Source: Eggerthellaceae bacterium (lineage in GTDB: Bacteria > Actinomycetota > Coriobacteriia > Coriobacteriales > Eggerthellaceae). From it: 64,000 nt of DNA. The position numbers and the translations under genes were made by a program. The notes under the pieces were generated by a model, which saw nothing but the letters and a program-made list of their open reading frames with translations, ran no database searches and was not told where the DNA came from. The DNA lies in NCBI GenBank assembly GCA_017432445.1, contig JAFRJC010000137.1, positions 1 through 64,000 on the forward strand, written 5' to 3'. This document shows, piece by piece, positions 34,882 through 44,088 of the stretch (its first letter is position 1; every line of letters begins with the position of its first letter).

Positions 34882-37425
34882 ATGGTTATGGACGAAATCA
34901 CCCTCGAAGAGCTGGCAGTCCGCGCACGCGAAGACAAAGTTGAGCCCGATGGAGCGCTCGAGCTGTTCATGGAGTGGCAAGAGGCGCAAGGGATTGAGCT
35001 GTGGCCCCATCAGGAAGATGCCTGCTTTGCCCTTGCCCTGGGCGATCACGTGATATTGGGCACGCCCACGGGAAGCGGGAAGTCCATCGTCGCCTTGTGG
35101 CTCGCTTTCCTAGCGCTGTGCACGGGTAGGCGCATGTACTACACCGCTCCGATAAAAGCACTGGTAAGCGAGAAGTTCTTCGATTTCGTGGATGTGCTTG
35201 GACGAGATAACGTCGGTATGCTCACCGGCGATGTGGCCCTGAACGGCGACGCTCCTGTCATCTGCTGCACGGCCGAGATCCTGGCAAACGATGCCCTGCG
35301 CTACGGCGATGACGGCGAAGTGGCGTTCGCCGCCATGGACGAGTTCCATTACTTTGGGGACCCGCAGCGCGGCTGGGCGTGGCAAGTGCCGCTCCTCGCG
35401 CTCAAGTCGGTCCAGTTCCTACTGATGAGCGCTACGCTGGGCGATACTGCGGCCATAACGGCGAAGATTGAGGAACAGTCGGGCCGCGCGGTGACGACCA
35501 TCGCCGATGCTCCGCGCCCGGTGCCGCTTACTTACGAGTTCGCCGACTCTTCGCTGCTCGAGGGCACGATTGAGCTTGCGCTCAAGCGCGATCTGGCACC
35601 TGTCTACATCGTGCATTTCGCCCAGGATGCTGCGCTCAAAAGCGCCCAATCGTTGGCAAGCTTCGGCGTTTCCACAAAGGAGCAGCGCGAGGCCATAAAG
35701 GAGGCCATACGAGGCGTGCGCTTCACCACCGCCTTCGGGAAAACCTTGAAGCGACTTTTGCTCATGGGGGTCGGCGTGCACCATGCCGGCATGCTGCCAC
35801 GTTACCGTCGCTGTGTCGAGCGGTTGGCGCAGGCGGGCGTGCTTCCCGTCATCTGCGGTACCGATACCTTGGGCGTGGGCATCAACGTTCCCATCCGCAC
35901 GGTGCTGCTCACGGCATTGGCCAAATTCGACGGTTTCCGCGAACGTCGTCTGAACGCGCGAGAGTTCCACCAAATTGCAGGGCGCGCCGGACGCAGCGGT
36001 TTCGACAACGAGGGTACGGTTATCGCGCAGGCGACCGTCTACGACATCGAACGCAACAGGGCGCTGGCCAAGGCGGGTGGAGATCCCAGGAAAGCGCGCA
36101 AGATCAAGACGCCCAAGCCGCCGGAGGGTTTTGTGGGCTGGAACGAGCAGACGTTCACGCGCCTGATCGAGACGCAGCCCGAGCCGCTGCGGCCCCGCAT
36201 GCGCGTGACGCACGCCATGGTGCTTGCCGAGGTCATGCAGGGGGGCGATGCGTGGCTGCGCATGCATGACCTGGTGGAGTCCAGCATGCAGACCGATGAG
36301 CAGAAAGAGCGGTTAAGCCAGCGTACCGATGAGGTGTTCGCCACGCTCGAGGCTGCGGGTATGATAGGCCGCGAGCAAGAAGGCGATGGTGAATCGTGGT
36401 TCCTCGAAGAGGAGATGCCCGACCGCTTCGCGCTCGACCAACCGCTCTCTCCGTTCTTGTTGGCCTCGCTGGAGCTGTTGGATCGCGAGGATCCCTCGTA
36501 TGCGCTCAACGTCATCTCGATGATGGAAGCGACGCTCGAGGATCCCCGCCAGATTCTGCGCGCGCAGGAACGTTCGGCGCGCGATGCGGCCATGGCCGCT
36601 ATGAAGGCGGAAGGGGTTGAATACGACGAGCGCATGGAGCGTCTGCGCGAAGTGACGTATCCAAAACCTCTTGACGAACTTCTGGCGGGTGCATTCGAGC
36701 TGTACTGCCTCGAAGTTCCGTGGGCAACAGATTTCGCGCTTTCACCGAAATCGGTGTTGCGCGACATGATAGAGACCGCGAGCGACTTCAAAACGTACAT
36801 CCAGCGCTATGGACTTTCGCGTTGCGAAGGGATCCTCTTGCGTTACCTGGCCGATGCGTACCGCGTGCTCGACCGAACGATACCGCCCGACTTCTTCGAC
36901 GAGCGCCTGGACGACATCGTGCATTGGCTGGGGTGGCTCGTGCGCGCCATCGACTCGAGCCTGTTTGACGAGTGGGCTGGCGTGGAATACTCCGACGATG
37001 CCGATGCCGCAGCCCCATTGGATGCCGATGTAGTGGTGGCTGATCGACGTGCCATGACGCTGCTCGTCCGAAACGCGCTGTTCGCACGCGTGCGCTTGGC
37101 GGCTGATGATCGCGCTGACGAGCTGGGGGCCCTCGATGCCGAATGGGATTGGCCTGCCGCGCGATGGCAGGCGGCGCTCGACGAGTTCTACGGTGAACAT
37201 GAAGAGCTTCTAACGGACGCATCCGCTCGCTCGACGCGTTATTTCGAGGTGGACGAGACCCCAGAACGCTCGGAACACCTTTGGCATGTGCGGCAGATAT
37301 TCCTCGACGTTGACGAGGACCTCGATTTCCGCATCATGGCCGACTTGGATTTGGACGCCACCCAAGAACAGGGCGAGGCTGTCTTCACAAACTATCAAGT
37401 CGGCTTCGTGGAGGACTTGCAATAG
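34882..37425 (+). CDS. Ski2-like DEAD/DEAH helicase with DUF3516-type C-terminus
   Basis: An 847-residue superfamily II helicase. Motif I 'GTPTGSGKSIVAL', motif II (DEFH) in 'AAMDEFHYFGD', motif III 'LMSATLGD', motif V 'GTDTLGVGINVPIRTV' and motif VI 'QIAGRAGRSG' are all present, in the Ski2/HelY order. The C-terminal half (about 420-847) is helical and matches the DUF3516 region of actinobacterial homologues. RNA or DNA as substrate is not settled. The ATG at 34882 (a second at 34888) follows the lysozyme stop by 3 bases with no strong ribosome site, suggesting coupling. Confidence 0.9.
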   Translation: MVMDEITLEELAVRAREDKVEPDGALELFMEWQEAQGIELWPHQEDACFALALGDHVILGTPTGSGKSIVALWLAFLALCTGRRMYYTAPIKALVSEKFFDFVDVLGRDNVGMLTGDVALNGDAPVICCTAEILANDALRYGDDGEVAFAAMDEFHYFGDPQRGWAWQVPLLALKSVQFLLMSATLGDTAAITAKIEEQSGRAVTTIADAPRPVPLTYEFADSSLLEGTIELALKRDLAPVYIVHFAQDAALKSAQSLASFGVSTKEQREAIKEAIRGVRFTTAFGKTLKRLLLMGVGVHHAGMLPRYRRCVERLAQAGVLPVICGTDTLGVGINVPIRTVLLTALAKFDGFRERRLNAREFHQIAGRAGRSGFDNEGTVIAQATVYDIERNRALAKAGGDPRKARKIKTPKPPEGFVGWNEQTFTRLIETQPEPLRPRMRVTHAMVLAEVMQGGDAWLRMHDLVESSMQTDEQKERLSQRTDEVFATLEAAGMIGREQEGDGESWFLEEEMPDRFALDQPLSPFLLASLELLDREDPSYALNVISMMEATLEDPRQILRAQERSARDAAMAAMKAEGVEYDERMERLREVTYPKPLDELLAGAFELYCLEVPWATDFALSPKSVLRDMIETASDFKTYIQRYGLSRCEGILLRYLADAYRVLDRTIPPDFFDERLDDIVHWLGWLVRAIDSSLFDEWAGVEYSDDADAAAPLDADVVVADRRAMTLLVRNALFARVRLAADDRADELGALDAEWDWPAARWQAALDEFYGEHEELLTDASARSTRYFEVDETPERSEHLWHVRQIFLDVDEDLDFRIMADLDLDATQEQGEAVFTNYQVGFVEDLQ

Positions 37426-37841
37426 CAATTATCGCCGTTCCGCCTGGCCAGACGAGGTGGTGCGCGGGGCATGCGCGTGCTAACCGCTCGTCGCTTCGGC
37501 ACGGCAGTTGGGCCGAGCGCTCGGAAAACGAGCCAGTGGCTCGTTTTCAGCGAGGCCGGGCAAGCTTCAGCTTGCCCCTGTACATGCTTCCAGTACTATT
37601 TCCTGAACGCGCATAGCGCGATCAGGAACAGTCCTCGCTCCCGCCGTGCCTGCGCTTCCTCGCAGCACGCGAAAGCCCCGCGCACCACCTCGTCTGGCCA
37701 GCCATGGAACGGCAACAATCTGTCCCCAAATGGTTATGTAACGGTAGGATGTGCGTTTGGGGAATTGTTCTAGATTGCGCTATCATGAGGGCGATTTCAA
37801 AAGACTGCAACGGAGCAGTTTGGAAGAGAAAGGATTTTGGG
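37426..37841. other. Intergenic region almost filled by a 280-bp palindromic element
   Basis: 416 bases between the helicase and the zinc-ribbon gene. Nearly all of it is the nested inverted repeat at 37434-37713; the rest, about 130 bases, contains the leader of the zinc-ribbon gene with GAAAGGA as its ribosome site. No coding potential was seen. Confidence 0.6.
37434..37713. repeat. 280-bp multi-hairpin palindromic element (MITE-like or structured RNA)
   Basis: Outer arms pair in two blocks: GCCGTTCC (37434-37441) with GGAACGGC (37706-37713), and a perfect 27-bp block, 37444-37470 with 37675-37701. The inner arm GCGTGC/GCACGC continues it. Inside are three tight perfect hairpins: AAAACGAGCC/GGCTCGTTTT (37525-37547), GGGCAAGCT/AGCTTGCCC (37558-37577), and a stem TTCCTGA/TCAGGAA enclosing CGCGC-ATA-GCGCG (37600-37628). 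The result is a stem with three arms. No ORF and no clear target duplication were seen. It may be a miniature transposon, a REP-type element or a non-coding RNA. Confidence 0.8.
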
Positions 37842-38696
37842 ATGAAGTGCGTCAACTGCGGCATCGAGCTCGCCGAGGATTTATCGTTCTGCACGAATTG
37901 CGGAACTCCCGTAGCGGTGACGGATGCTGCTCAGGCTACCGTGAGCCCAAGCGAGCTGGGTTCGTCGCTCGCTTCTGCCGTCGAGGCAAACCAGGAGGTC
38001 ATCGACGAGATTGAATCACATGGCGAAATCGCCGACGAAGCAGCTGCCCGCTGGGCGGAAGCTGCCGACGAAGCACAAGTCGACACGCCTTCGCTGTCGG
38101 ACGCATACCAGCCGCCAAGCGCTGGCCAACCCGAAGCACCTGCGGGCTATCAGCCACCTAGCTATGGTCAGCCCGCTTCCCAGAGCCAGGACGTAGCTGC
38201 TGGAGCAGCTGCTGCCGCCGCAGGAGCGGCGAGCGTGCCGTTCTATCAACAGGGAGCTTCTCCTAATGCGCATTACAGCAGCCAGCGCTCTTATGACGAG
38301 AATCCCTATGGGCAAGATGTCGGCCAGCAGGGTCAACCTGCCTACCAGCAACCTTCGTACTATCAGGGACCTCAGTCTCAAGCCGAGCAGAAGGTGTGGC
38401 CGGATCAGTCGGCCACGAAGCGCGCGTTTGCCATGACGTTGTACGTCGCTGGCCTGCTTGGGCTTATCTTCGGCCTGGCTGTGCGCGACAAGAACGATGA
38501 ATTCATCACGCATCACCTCAACAACGTGGCCATCATCACCATCGGCATCGTGATCGCGAGCTTCCTCTCGGCCATTATCATCGGCGTGTTCCTGGGTATT
38601 TACCTGTTGGTCATGGCCATCATGGGCATTGTGAGCGCTTACAACGGCACTATGGAAGAACTGCCGCTCATCGGCAAGATTCACATCGTGAAGTAA
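37842..38696 (+). CDS. Zinc-ribbon membrane protein with DUF4870-like domain
   Basis: A 284-residue protein. The ATG at 37842 is chosen because 'MKCVNCGIELAEDLSFCTNC' then opens with a two-CxxC zinc ribbon; GAAAGGA lies upstream. A long acidic, then Pro/Gln/Tyr-rich linker (about 30-190, PPSYGQP-like repeats) leads to three hydrophobic segments ('TLYVAGLLGLIFGLAV', 'NVAIITIGIVIASFLSAIII', 'VFLGIYLLVMAIMGIV') with 'THHLNN', resembling the DUF4870/Tic20-like membrane domain. Function unknown. A strong hairpin follows. Confidence 0.82.
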   Translation: MKCVNCGIELAEDLSFCTNCGTPVAVTDAAQATVSPSELGSSLASAVEANQEVIDEIESHGEIADEAAARWAEAADEAQVDTPSLSDAYQPPSAGQPEAPAGYQPPSYGQPASQSQDVAAGAAAAAAGAASVPFYQQGASPNAHYSSQRSYDENPYGQDVGQQGQPAYQQPSYYQGPQSQAEQKVWPDQSATKRAFAMTLYVAGLLGLIFGLAVRDKNDEFITHHLNNVAIITIGIVIASFLSAIIIGVFLGIYLLVMAIMGIVSAYNGTMEELPLIGKIHIVK

Positions 38697-38720
38697 ACGC
38701 CGCGTAATGCGAAAAGAAGA

Positions 38721-38753
38721 GGGCGGGCGCCGGTTTGCACCCGACGCCCGCCC
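38721..38753. terminator. Bidirectional terminator between convergent genes
   Basis: GGGCGGGCG (38721-38729) pairs with CGCCCGCCC (38745-38753), with an additional inner CGG/CCG pairing. It lies between the zinc-ribbon gene and the convergent CoA ligase. Confidence 0.75.
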
Positions 38754-38777
38754 TGCTTCATCTTGAGAGGTATCGGC

Positions 38778-40421
38778 CTAGCCCCTCGTTTCGTCTGCTA
38801 CCAGGTTTGCGACTCCGTAGCGTTGGCGCAACGCGGGCTTGTCGATCTTGCCGGTGGAGTTGCGCGGGACCTCGGCGAAGATATAGCGGCGCGGGCGCTT
38901 GTAGCGCGGCATGTCGAGGCAGAACTCCTCCATCTGGGCCTGAGTGCACTCGTGGCCTTCCTTCAACTCGATGACCGCGCAGGCGATTTCGCCGAGGCGC
39001 TCGTCGGGCGTGCCGATGACGGCGACGTCTTTGACCGCGTCGTTACCGCGGATGAACGATTCGATCTGCACGGGGTAGAGGTTCTCGCCACCGGTGATGA
39101 TGACGTCCTTCGCGCGGTCGACGAGCGTGATGAAGCCGTCTGCGTCGATTTTGGCGACATCGCCAGTGTAGAGCCACCCGTCGCGCAGCGATTCGGCGGT
39201 GGCCTCGGGGTTGTTGTAGTACTCGACCATGACGCAGTTGCCCTTCAGGCACAACTCGCCCACATCGGGGCTGCCGGGCTCTACGACCGAGCCATCCTCA
39301 CGGCGGATTTCGGCCTCCCAGCCCCAGCCAGGCACGCCGTTGGTCTCCAGGTGATCGAAATTCTCGACTCCGAGGTGGATGCTTCCCGGCCCCATGCCTT
39401 CGGACAGGCCGTAGTTGTTGTCGTAGTCGTGGTTCGGGAACTGCTTCTTCCAGCGGCGCACGAGAGAGGGCGGCACAGGCTGGGCGCCGATGTGCATGAG
39501 GCGCCACTGGTCCAGGCGGTAGTCGTCGAGGTTGACCTTGCCATCGTCGATGGCGTCCAGGATGTCCTGGGCCCAGGGGACGAGCAACCACACGAGCGTG
39601 CAGTGCTCCTCCGAGACCGTCCGCAAGATCCAGTCAGGGCGCACGCCGCGCAGGATGACGCCCTTGCTGCCGCTGATGAGGCTGCCGAACCAGTGGATCT
39701 TCGCGCCGGTGTGGTAGAGCGGCGGGATGCACAGGAAGCAGTCGTCACGCGTCTGGCCGTGGTGCTGCTGCTCGCACTGGCCTGCCTGCATGAGGCTCAG
39801 GTGGTTGTGCAAAATGGCCTTGGGGAAGCCGGTCGTGCCGCTGCTGAAGTAGATGGCTGCATCGTCTTCGTCGGTGATCTCCACGTTGGGCTCTTCCGAG
39901 GAGAAGTGCACGACGCGCTGGTTGTAGCTGCGCGAGAACGGCGGGCAGTCCTCGCCGACGTAGTACATACGCTGGATCTGCGGGATCTGGTCAGAGATTT
40001 CCTCGATGCGCCCGACGAACTCGGGTCCGAACACGAGAACCTCGCAGTCGGCGAGCTCCAGGCAGTATTTGATCTCGTCGGCGGCGTAGCGGTAGTTCAG
40101 CGGGACGGCCACGCAGCCCGCCTTCAGCACGCCGAAGTAGATAGGCAGCCACTCCAGGCAGTTCATCAGCAGGATGGCGACCTTCGTGCCGCGCTCCGCC
40201 ACGCCCGTCTCGATCAGCAGGTGTGCAAAGCGGTTCGCCTGGTCGTTGAACGCGCGCCACGTAATCTCGCGGCGGTAGCGCTGCGACGGCGGCGTCTCAA
40301 CAAGCTCGTAGTCGCGCCACGTCTTTCCTCGCTCGTCGCGGATCGCAGGGTTGACTTCGACGAGCGCAATCTCGTCGGGATATTTTGCGGCATTCATGAT
40401 CAAGTAGTCTGTTGCTGGCAT
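38778..40421 (-). CDS. AMP-forming acyl-CoA ligase
   Basis: A 547-residue cytoplasmic adenylate-forming enzyme. The P-loop 'AAIYFSSGTTGFPKAILHNH' (A3), 'NNYGLSEGMGPGSIH' (A5), 'GWLYTGDVAKIDADGFITLV' (A7) with 'RAKDVIITGGENLYPVQIE' (A8) and the C-terminal Lys in 'NSTGKIDK' (A10) are all present. The ATG at 40421 has AAGGAG about 9 bases ahead; longer frames have no support. The substrate may be a fatty, aromatic or carnitine-like acid; it cannot be told. It stands alone between divergent and convergent genes. Confidence 0.92.
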   Translation of the reverse strand: MPATDYLIMNAAKYPDEIALVEVNPAIRDERGKTWRDYELVETPPSQRYRREITWRAFNDQANRFAHLLIETGVAERGTKVAILLMNCLEWLPIYFGVLKAGCVAVPLNYRYAADEIKYCLELADCEVLVFGPEFVGRIEEISDQIPQIQRMYYVGEDCPPFSRSYNQRVVHFSSEEPNVEITDEDDAAIYFSSGTTGFPKAILHNHLSLMQAGQCEQQHHGQTRDDCFLCIPPLYHTGAKIHWFGSLISGSKGVILRGVRPDWILRTVSEEHCTLVWLLVPWAQDILDAIDDGKVNLDDYRLDQWRLMHIGAQPVPPSLVRRWKKQFPNHDYDNNYGLSEGMGPGSIHLGVENFDHLETNGVPGWGWEAEIRREDGSVVEPGSPDVGELCLKGNCVMVEYYNNPEATAESLRDGWLYTGDVAKIDADGFITLVDRAKDVIITGGENLYPVQIESFIRGNDAVKDVAVIGTPDERLGEIACAVIELKEGHECTQAQMEEFCLDMPRYKRPRRYIFAEVPRNSTGKIDKPALRQRYGVANLVADETRG

Positions 40422-40711
40422 AAAACGGTGTCTCCTTGTATGTGGTTTTCCGCCGCCCAATTTGCGGCAAGCTCTCATTCTAATCCAAGGGCATGTGCGC
40501 ATTCCGCGATGCTATAAATTCCCCAGAGGATTCCGCATCATTGCGGCAAGTGTGGATTATTCGCCGCTCGTTGCGCTTTGCATCATCACTGATAGAATAC
40601 GTAAGATAAAAAAACGGCACGAGCCGCGCGGATTGACGATGCGCTTTGCGCGTACGGTAAATCATACACAGAGCAGAATCGGAACGCCTCGCGCGCAGGA
40701 AGAGGGGATAG
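40422..40711. other. Divergent intergenic region
   Basis: About 290 bases with the leader regions of the CoA ligase and of the amino acid ABC operon. It holds TTGCGGCAAG twice (40462-40471 and 40541-40550) and a CCGCA-TCAT-TGCGG palindrome (40533-40546). These may be regulatory. No gene was seen. Confidence 0.4.
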
Positions 40712-41374
40712 ATGGACTTCGCTGCAATGGCAGACTACTTGCCGTTGTTCACGCAGGCCATGTGGCTTACCCTGCGCATCGGCTGGGTGGGCATCCTAGG
40801 TTCGTTGGTCATCGGTCTTGTCGTGGCCATGATTACGCATTACAAAGTGCCGGTGCTCTACCAAATCTCCCTGTTCTACATTGAGCTGTATCGCAATACG
40901 CCCCTGCTCATACAGCTGTTCTTCATGTATTTCGCCCTGCCGCGCGTGCTGGGCTTCGGAATAAACGCCGAAGCATGCGGCATGTTGGGACTGGCGCTTC
41001 TGGGCGGTGCTTACATGGCCGAATCGTTCCGTAGCGGACTTGAAGCCGTCGAACCCATCCAGACCGAAAGCGCCCTCTCGCTCGGTATGACGAATTCGCA
41101 GGTCATGCGCTATATCGTGTTGCCACAGGCCGTATCGCTGTCCGTGCAGTCCTTTGTCGCGAACATCATTTTCCTGCTGAAGGAGACGAGCGTGTTCTCG
41201 GCAATCAGCCTGATGGACCTCATGTTCGTGGCAAAAGACCTCATCGGCCTGTACTACAACACGACCGAATGCCTGGTGCTGCTCGTCATCTTCTATCTGA
41301 TCATCATCCTGCCCGTGTCAATTATTGGAACCGTAGTCGAAAGGAAGCTTCGCTATGGAGCTTTTGGGTCTTGA
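40712..41374 (+). CDS. Polar amino acid ABC transporter permease
   Basis: A 220-residue HisM/GlnP-type permease with about five helices. 'YIELYRNTPLLIQLFFMYFA' is the conserved N-terminal motif and 'TESALSLGMTNSQVMRYIVL' the EAA loop contacting the ATPase. GAGGGGAT precedes the ATG. It overlaps the second permease by 20 bases. It is the first gene of a four-gene operon (two permeases, ATPase, binding protein). Confidence 0.93.
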   Translation: MDFAAMADYLPLFTQAMWLTLRIGWVGILGSLVIGLVVAMITHYKVPVLYQISLFYIELYRNTPLLIQLFFMYFALPRVLGFGINAEACGMLGLALLGGAYMAESFRSGLEAVEPIQTESALSLGMTNSQVMRYIVLPQAVSLSVQSFVANIIFLLKETSVFSAISLMDLMFVAKDLIGLYYNTTECLVLLVIFYLIIILPVSIIGTVVERKLRYGAFGS

Positions 41375-42032
41375 TGTCCTGTTCAAGGGCAGCAACGCCA
41401 TGCGGCTACTCCAAGGCCTGGGCGTTGCGGTCGAAATCAGCGTCATTTCGGTGGTCATCAGCTTGGTGCTGGGTATGCTCTTCGGCGTCTTCATGACGTG
41501 GAAGAACCCAGTTGCCCGCGTAATAAGCCGCATCTATTTGGAGATCGTGCGCATCATGCCGCAGCTGGTGCTGCTGTTCATCGTGTTTTTCGGCGCCACG
41601 CGTGCGTTGAACATCAACATTTCGGCCGAACTCAGCTCCATTATCGTGTTTAGCTTCTGGGGCGTGGGCGAGATGGGCGATCTGGTTCGCGGTTCGCTCG
41701 AGAGCATCCCCGTGCACCAGTACGAGAGCGCTGCTGCCTTAGGCATGACCAAAGGGCAGATTTACTACCATGTAGTCATTCCGCAGGCGGTGCGCCGTCT
41801 CATCCCGATGTCGATCAACCTGGTTACGCGTATGATCAAGACCACGAGCCTCATCCTGATGATCGGCGTTGTCGAGGTCATGAAGGTTGGCCAGCAAATC
41901 ATCGAGGCAAACCGCATGGCCAGCCCCAATGCGGTGTTCGGTATCTATGGCACCATCCTGCTGCTGTATTTCCTGGTGTGTTGGCCCATCAGCATGTTGG
42001 CGCGCCACCTCGAGAAGAAGTGGAGTAATTAG
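41355..42032 (+). CDS. Polar amino acid ABC transporter permease, second subunit
   Basis: A 225-residue partner permease of the same family; 'IYLEIVRIMPQLVLLFIVFF' and the EAA loop 'ESAAALGMTKGQIYYHVVIP' are present. AAAGGAAG precedes the ATG, which lies within the end of the first permease gene. Two different permease genes suggest a heterodimeric channel. Confidence 0.93.
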   Translation: MELLGLDVLFKGSNAMRLLQGLGVAVEISVISVVISLVLGMLFGVFMTWKNPVARVISRIYLEIVRIMPQLVLLFIVFFGATRALNINISAELSSIIVFSFWGVGEMGDLVRGSLESIPVHQYESAAALGMTKGQIYYHVVIPQAVRRLIPMSINLVTRMIKTTSLILMIGVVEVMKVGQQIIEANRMASPNAVFGIYGTILLLYFLVCWPISMLARHLEKKWSN

Positions 42033-42086
42033 AAAACTGTAAAAGGGGAGACCTTCCTTAGCGGTTTTTGAAACAGAGAGGGCATT

Positions 42087-42860
42087 ATGGCAAACGAGGG
42101 CGTACTTCGAATCGAGAAGCTTCGCAAGCAATTCGGCGACAACGTGGTCATCGACGGACTTGACCTTACAGTACAACCAGGTGAAGTCGTTGTTGTCATC
42201 GGCCCTTCGGGATGCGGCAAGTCCACGCTTCTGCGCTGCATTAACGGTTTGGAAGAGATTCAGGGCGGACGCATTCTGCTCGACGATGACGAGGTTGATG
42301 GACGTTCCAAGAACATTGCCCAAATTCGCCAACGGCTTGGCATGGTGTTTCAAAGCTATGACCTGTTCCCGCACAAGACCATCATCGAAAACGTTACGCT
42401 CTCGCCCATCGTGGTGCAAAAGCGCCCGAAGGATGAAGCCATAGCAGAGGGCGAAGCGTTACTCGAGCGCGTGGGCTTGCTTGACAAGCGCGACGATTAT
42501 CCGCGTCAGCTCTCCGGCGGACAGAAGCAGCGCGTGACCATTGCCCGCGCGCTTGCCATGAAACCCGAGATCATGCTGCTCGACGAAATCACTGCCGCAC
42601 TTGATCCCGAAATGGTTCACGAAGTGCTCGATGTCATCCTGGACCTGGCCCGCGAAGGCAAGACCATGATCATCGTCACCCATGAGATGAGCTTTGCCCG
42701 CGCAGTTGCCGACCGCGTTATTTTCCTGGAGGGCGGCCGCATCGTCGAGGAGGGCATTCCCGAGCAGTTCTTCACGAACCCCAAGACCGAGCGCGCCCGC
42801 GCTTTCCTGCACACCTTCGAGTTCGCTGCCGTCCGTTCGCACGTGGCTCAAGAAGACTGA
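42087..42860 (+). CDS. Polar amino acid ABC transporter ATP-binding protein
   Basis: A 257-residue GlnQ/HisP-type ATPase: Walker A '[18 protein letters not shown]', Q-loop '[13 protein letters not shown]', signature '[15 protein letters not shown]', Walker B '[16 protein letters not shown]' and H-loop '[10 protein letters not shown]'. The spacing and length are standard for the family. AGAGAGGG lies ahead of the ATG. Translated as the third gene of the operon. Confidence 0.96.
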   Translation: MANEGVLRIEKLRKQFGDNVVIDGLDLTVQPGEVVVVIGPSGCGKSTLLRCINGLEEIQGGRILLDDDEVDGRSKNIAQIRQRLGMVFQSYDLFPHKTIIENVTLSPIVVQKRPKDEAIAEGEALLERVGLLDKRDDYPRQLSGGQKQRVTIARALAMKPEIMLLDEITAALDPEMVHEVLDVILDLAREGKTMIIVTHEMSFARAVADRVIFLEGGRIVEEGIPEQFFTNPKTERARAFLHTFEFAAVRSHVAQED

Positions 42861-43083
42861 TCGCCTCTCCCTAAGGTTATCGACCGCCTTCGGACAGCTG
42901 ATCGCAAAACTTATCGTGCCGTGCATGATGCGTAAAATCGAACGTGAATGTTCGCAATCTTTAATATCAACGAAACGCCATGTGCGAGTATCATGTCATA
43001 AGCTGAGATTAGCAAAAGCAGGAGGGGCTTGCGCATAGCGTGAGCGACCGTCGAGCGTGACGGTAAGGAACAAGGAGAAGATC

Positions 43084-43989
43084 ATGAAGAAGAGAGTTAT
43101 TGGAATCGCGGCACTTGTTGCGGCGTTTGCCCTAGCAGCGTTTGTGCTGACTGGTTGCGGCGGGTCCTCGAGCAGCGCGTCGGCATCGGCAAGCGCGTCG
43201 GGTGAGAGCGCGGCCGCGAGCGCAGAGGCATCCGGCGGCGTGTTCCGTACGCTGGATGAGATCAAGGACAGCGGCAAGATCATCATCGGCGTATTCAGCG
43301 ACAAGCATCCGTTCGGCTACGTGGACGAGGGCGGCGAGTACGCCGGTTACGACGTCGAGCTGGCGAATCGCCTGGCTAAGGATCTGGGCGTCGAGGTCGA
43401 ATACGTGTCTACCGAGGCAGCTAACCGCGTCGAATACCTGGAGACCGGCAAGGTTGACGTCATCTTGGCGAACTTCACCGTCACGGCAGAGCGCGCCGAG
43501 AAGGTTGACTTCTGCGACGCTTACATGAACGTGGCGCTGGGCGTCGTCTCGCATAAAGACAACGTGATCACCGACCTGTCCCAGATCGGCGAGGGCGACG
43601 AGGTTATCGTCATCACTGGCACCACCGCCGAGACGTACCTGACCGAGAACAACCCCGAGATCGCGCTGAAGAAGTTCGAAACCTATGCCAACGCCAAGAC
43701 TGCTTTCGAGAACAAAGAGGGCGTGGCCTGGGCTAATGACAACACCGAGGTCATTGCGTTTGCGAACGGGGCAGAAGGCTTTACGGTGGGCATCGAGGAG
43801 CTCGGAAGCCTCGACACCATTGCTCCGGCCGTATCGAAGGGCAACACGGAACTGCTCGAGTGGATCAACGAGGATATGGAAAAGCTCGGAGCCGAGAAAT
43901 TCTTCCATGCTGCCTACGAGAAGACGTTGCTTGAAGTGTACGGCGCCGACTATGAAGACACCCTCGTAGTGGAGCCGGGCCAGAAATAG
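43084..43989 (+). CDS. Polar amino acid ABC transporter substrate-binding lipoprotein
   Basis: A 301-residue lipoprotein of the SBP family 3. The start is ATG at 43084 with AAGGAGAAG ahead; the signal peptide ends in the lipobox LTGC, followed by a Ser/Ala linker. The core has 'GKIIIGVFSDKHPFGYVDEG', 'YAGYDVELANRLAKDLG', 'ETGKVDVILANFTVTAERAE' and 'SQIGEGDEVIVITGTTAETY', matching GlnH/cystine-type binding proteins. The ligand is not identified. It is preceded by 223 bases with no clear terminator and may have its own promoter. Confidence 0.92.
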   Translation: MKKRVIGIAALVAAFALAAFVLTGCGGSSSSASASASASGESAAASAEASGGVFRTLDEIKDSGKIIIGVFSDKHPFGYVDEGGEYAGYDVELANRLAKDLGVEVEYVSTEAANRVEYLETGKVDVILANFTVTAERAEKVDFCDAYMNVALGVVSHKDNVITDLSQIGEGDEVIVITGTTAETYLTENNPEIALKKFETYANAKTAFENKEGVAWANDNTEVIAFANGAEGFTVGIEELGSLDTIAPAVSKGNTELLEWINEDMEKLGAEKFFHAAYEKTLLEVYGADYEDTLVVEPGQK

Positions 43990-44018
43990 TCTTTCAGGCT
44001 GAATAACAATCGAGATGA

Positions 44019-44042
44019 GGGGGCCGCCATGTGGCGGCCCCC
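44019..44042 (+). terminator. Terminator of the amino acid ABC operon
   Basis: GGGGGCCGCC (44019-44028), loop ATGT, GGCGGCCCCC (44033-44042), 30 bases after the stop codon. Confidence 0.8.
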
Positions 44043-44088
44043 GCGGGTTTCTGAATGACCAATCATCCCAGAACCAGGCGATCAAAGG

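Noticed and set aside
38763-40517. Long open frame (584 codons) on the plus strand opposite the acyl-CoA ligase
   Set aside because: Antisense to a gene with all adenylation motifs; the composition reflects the codon bias of the true gene.
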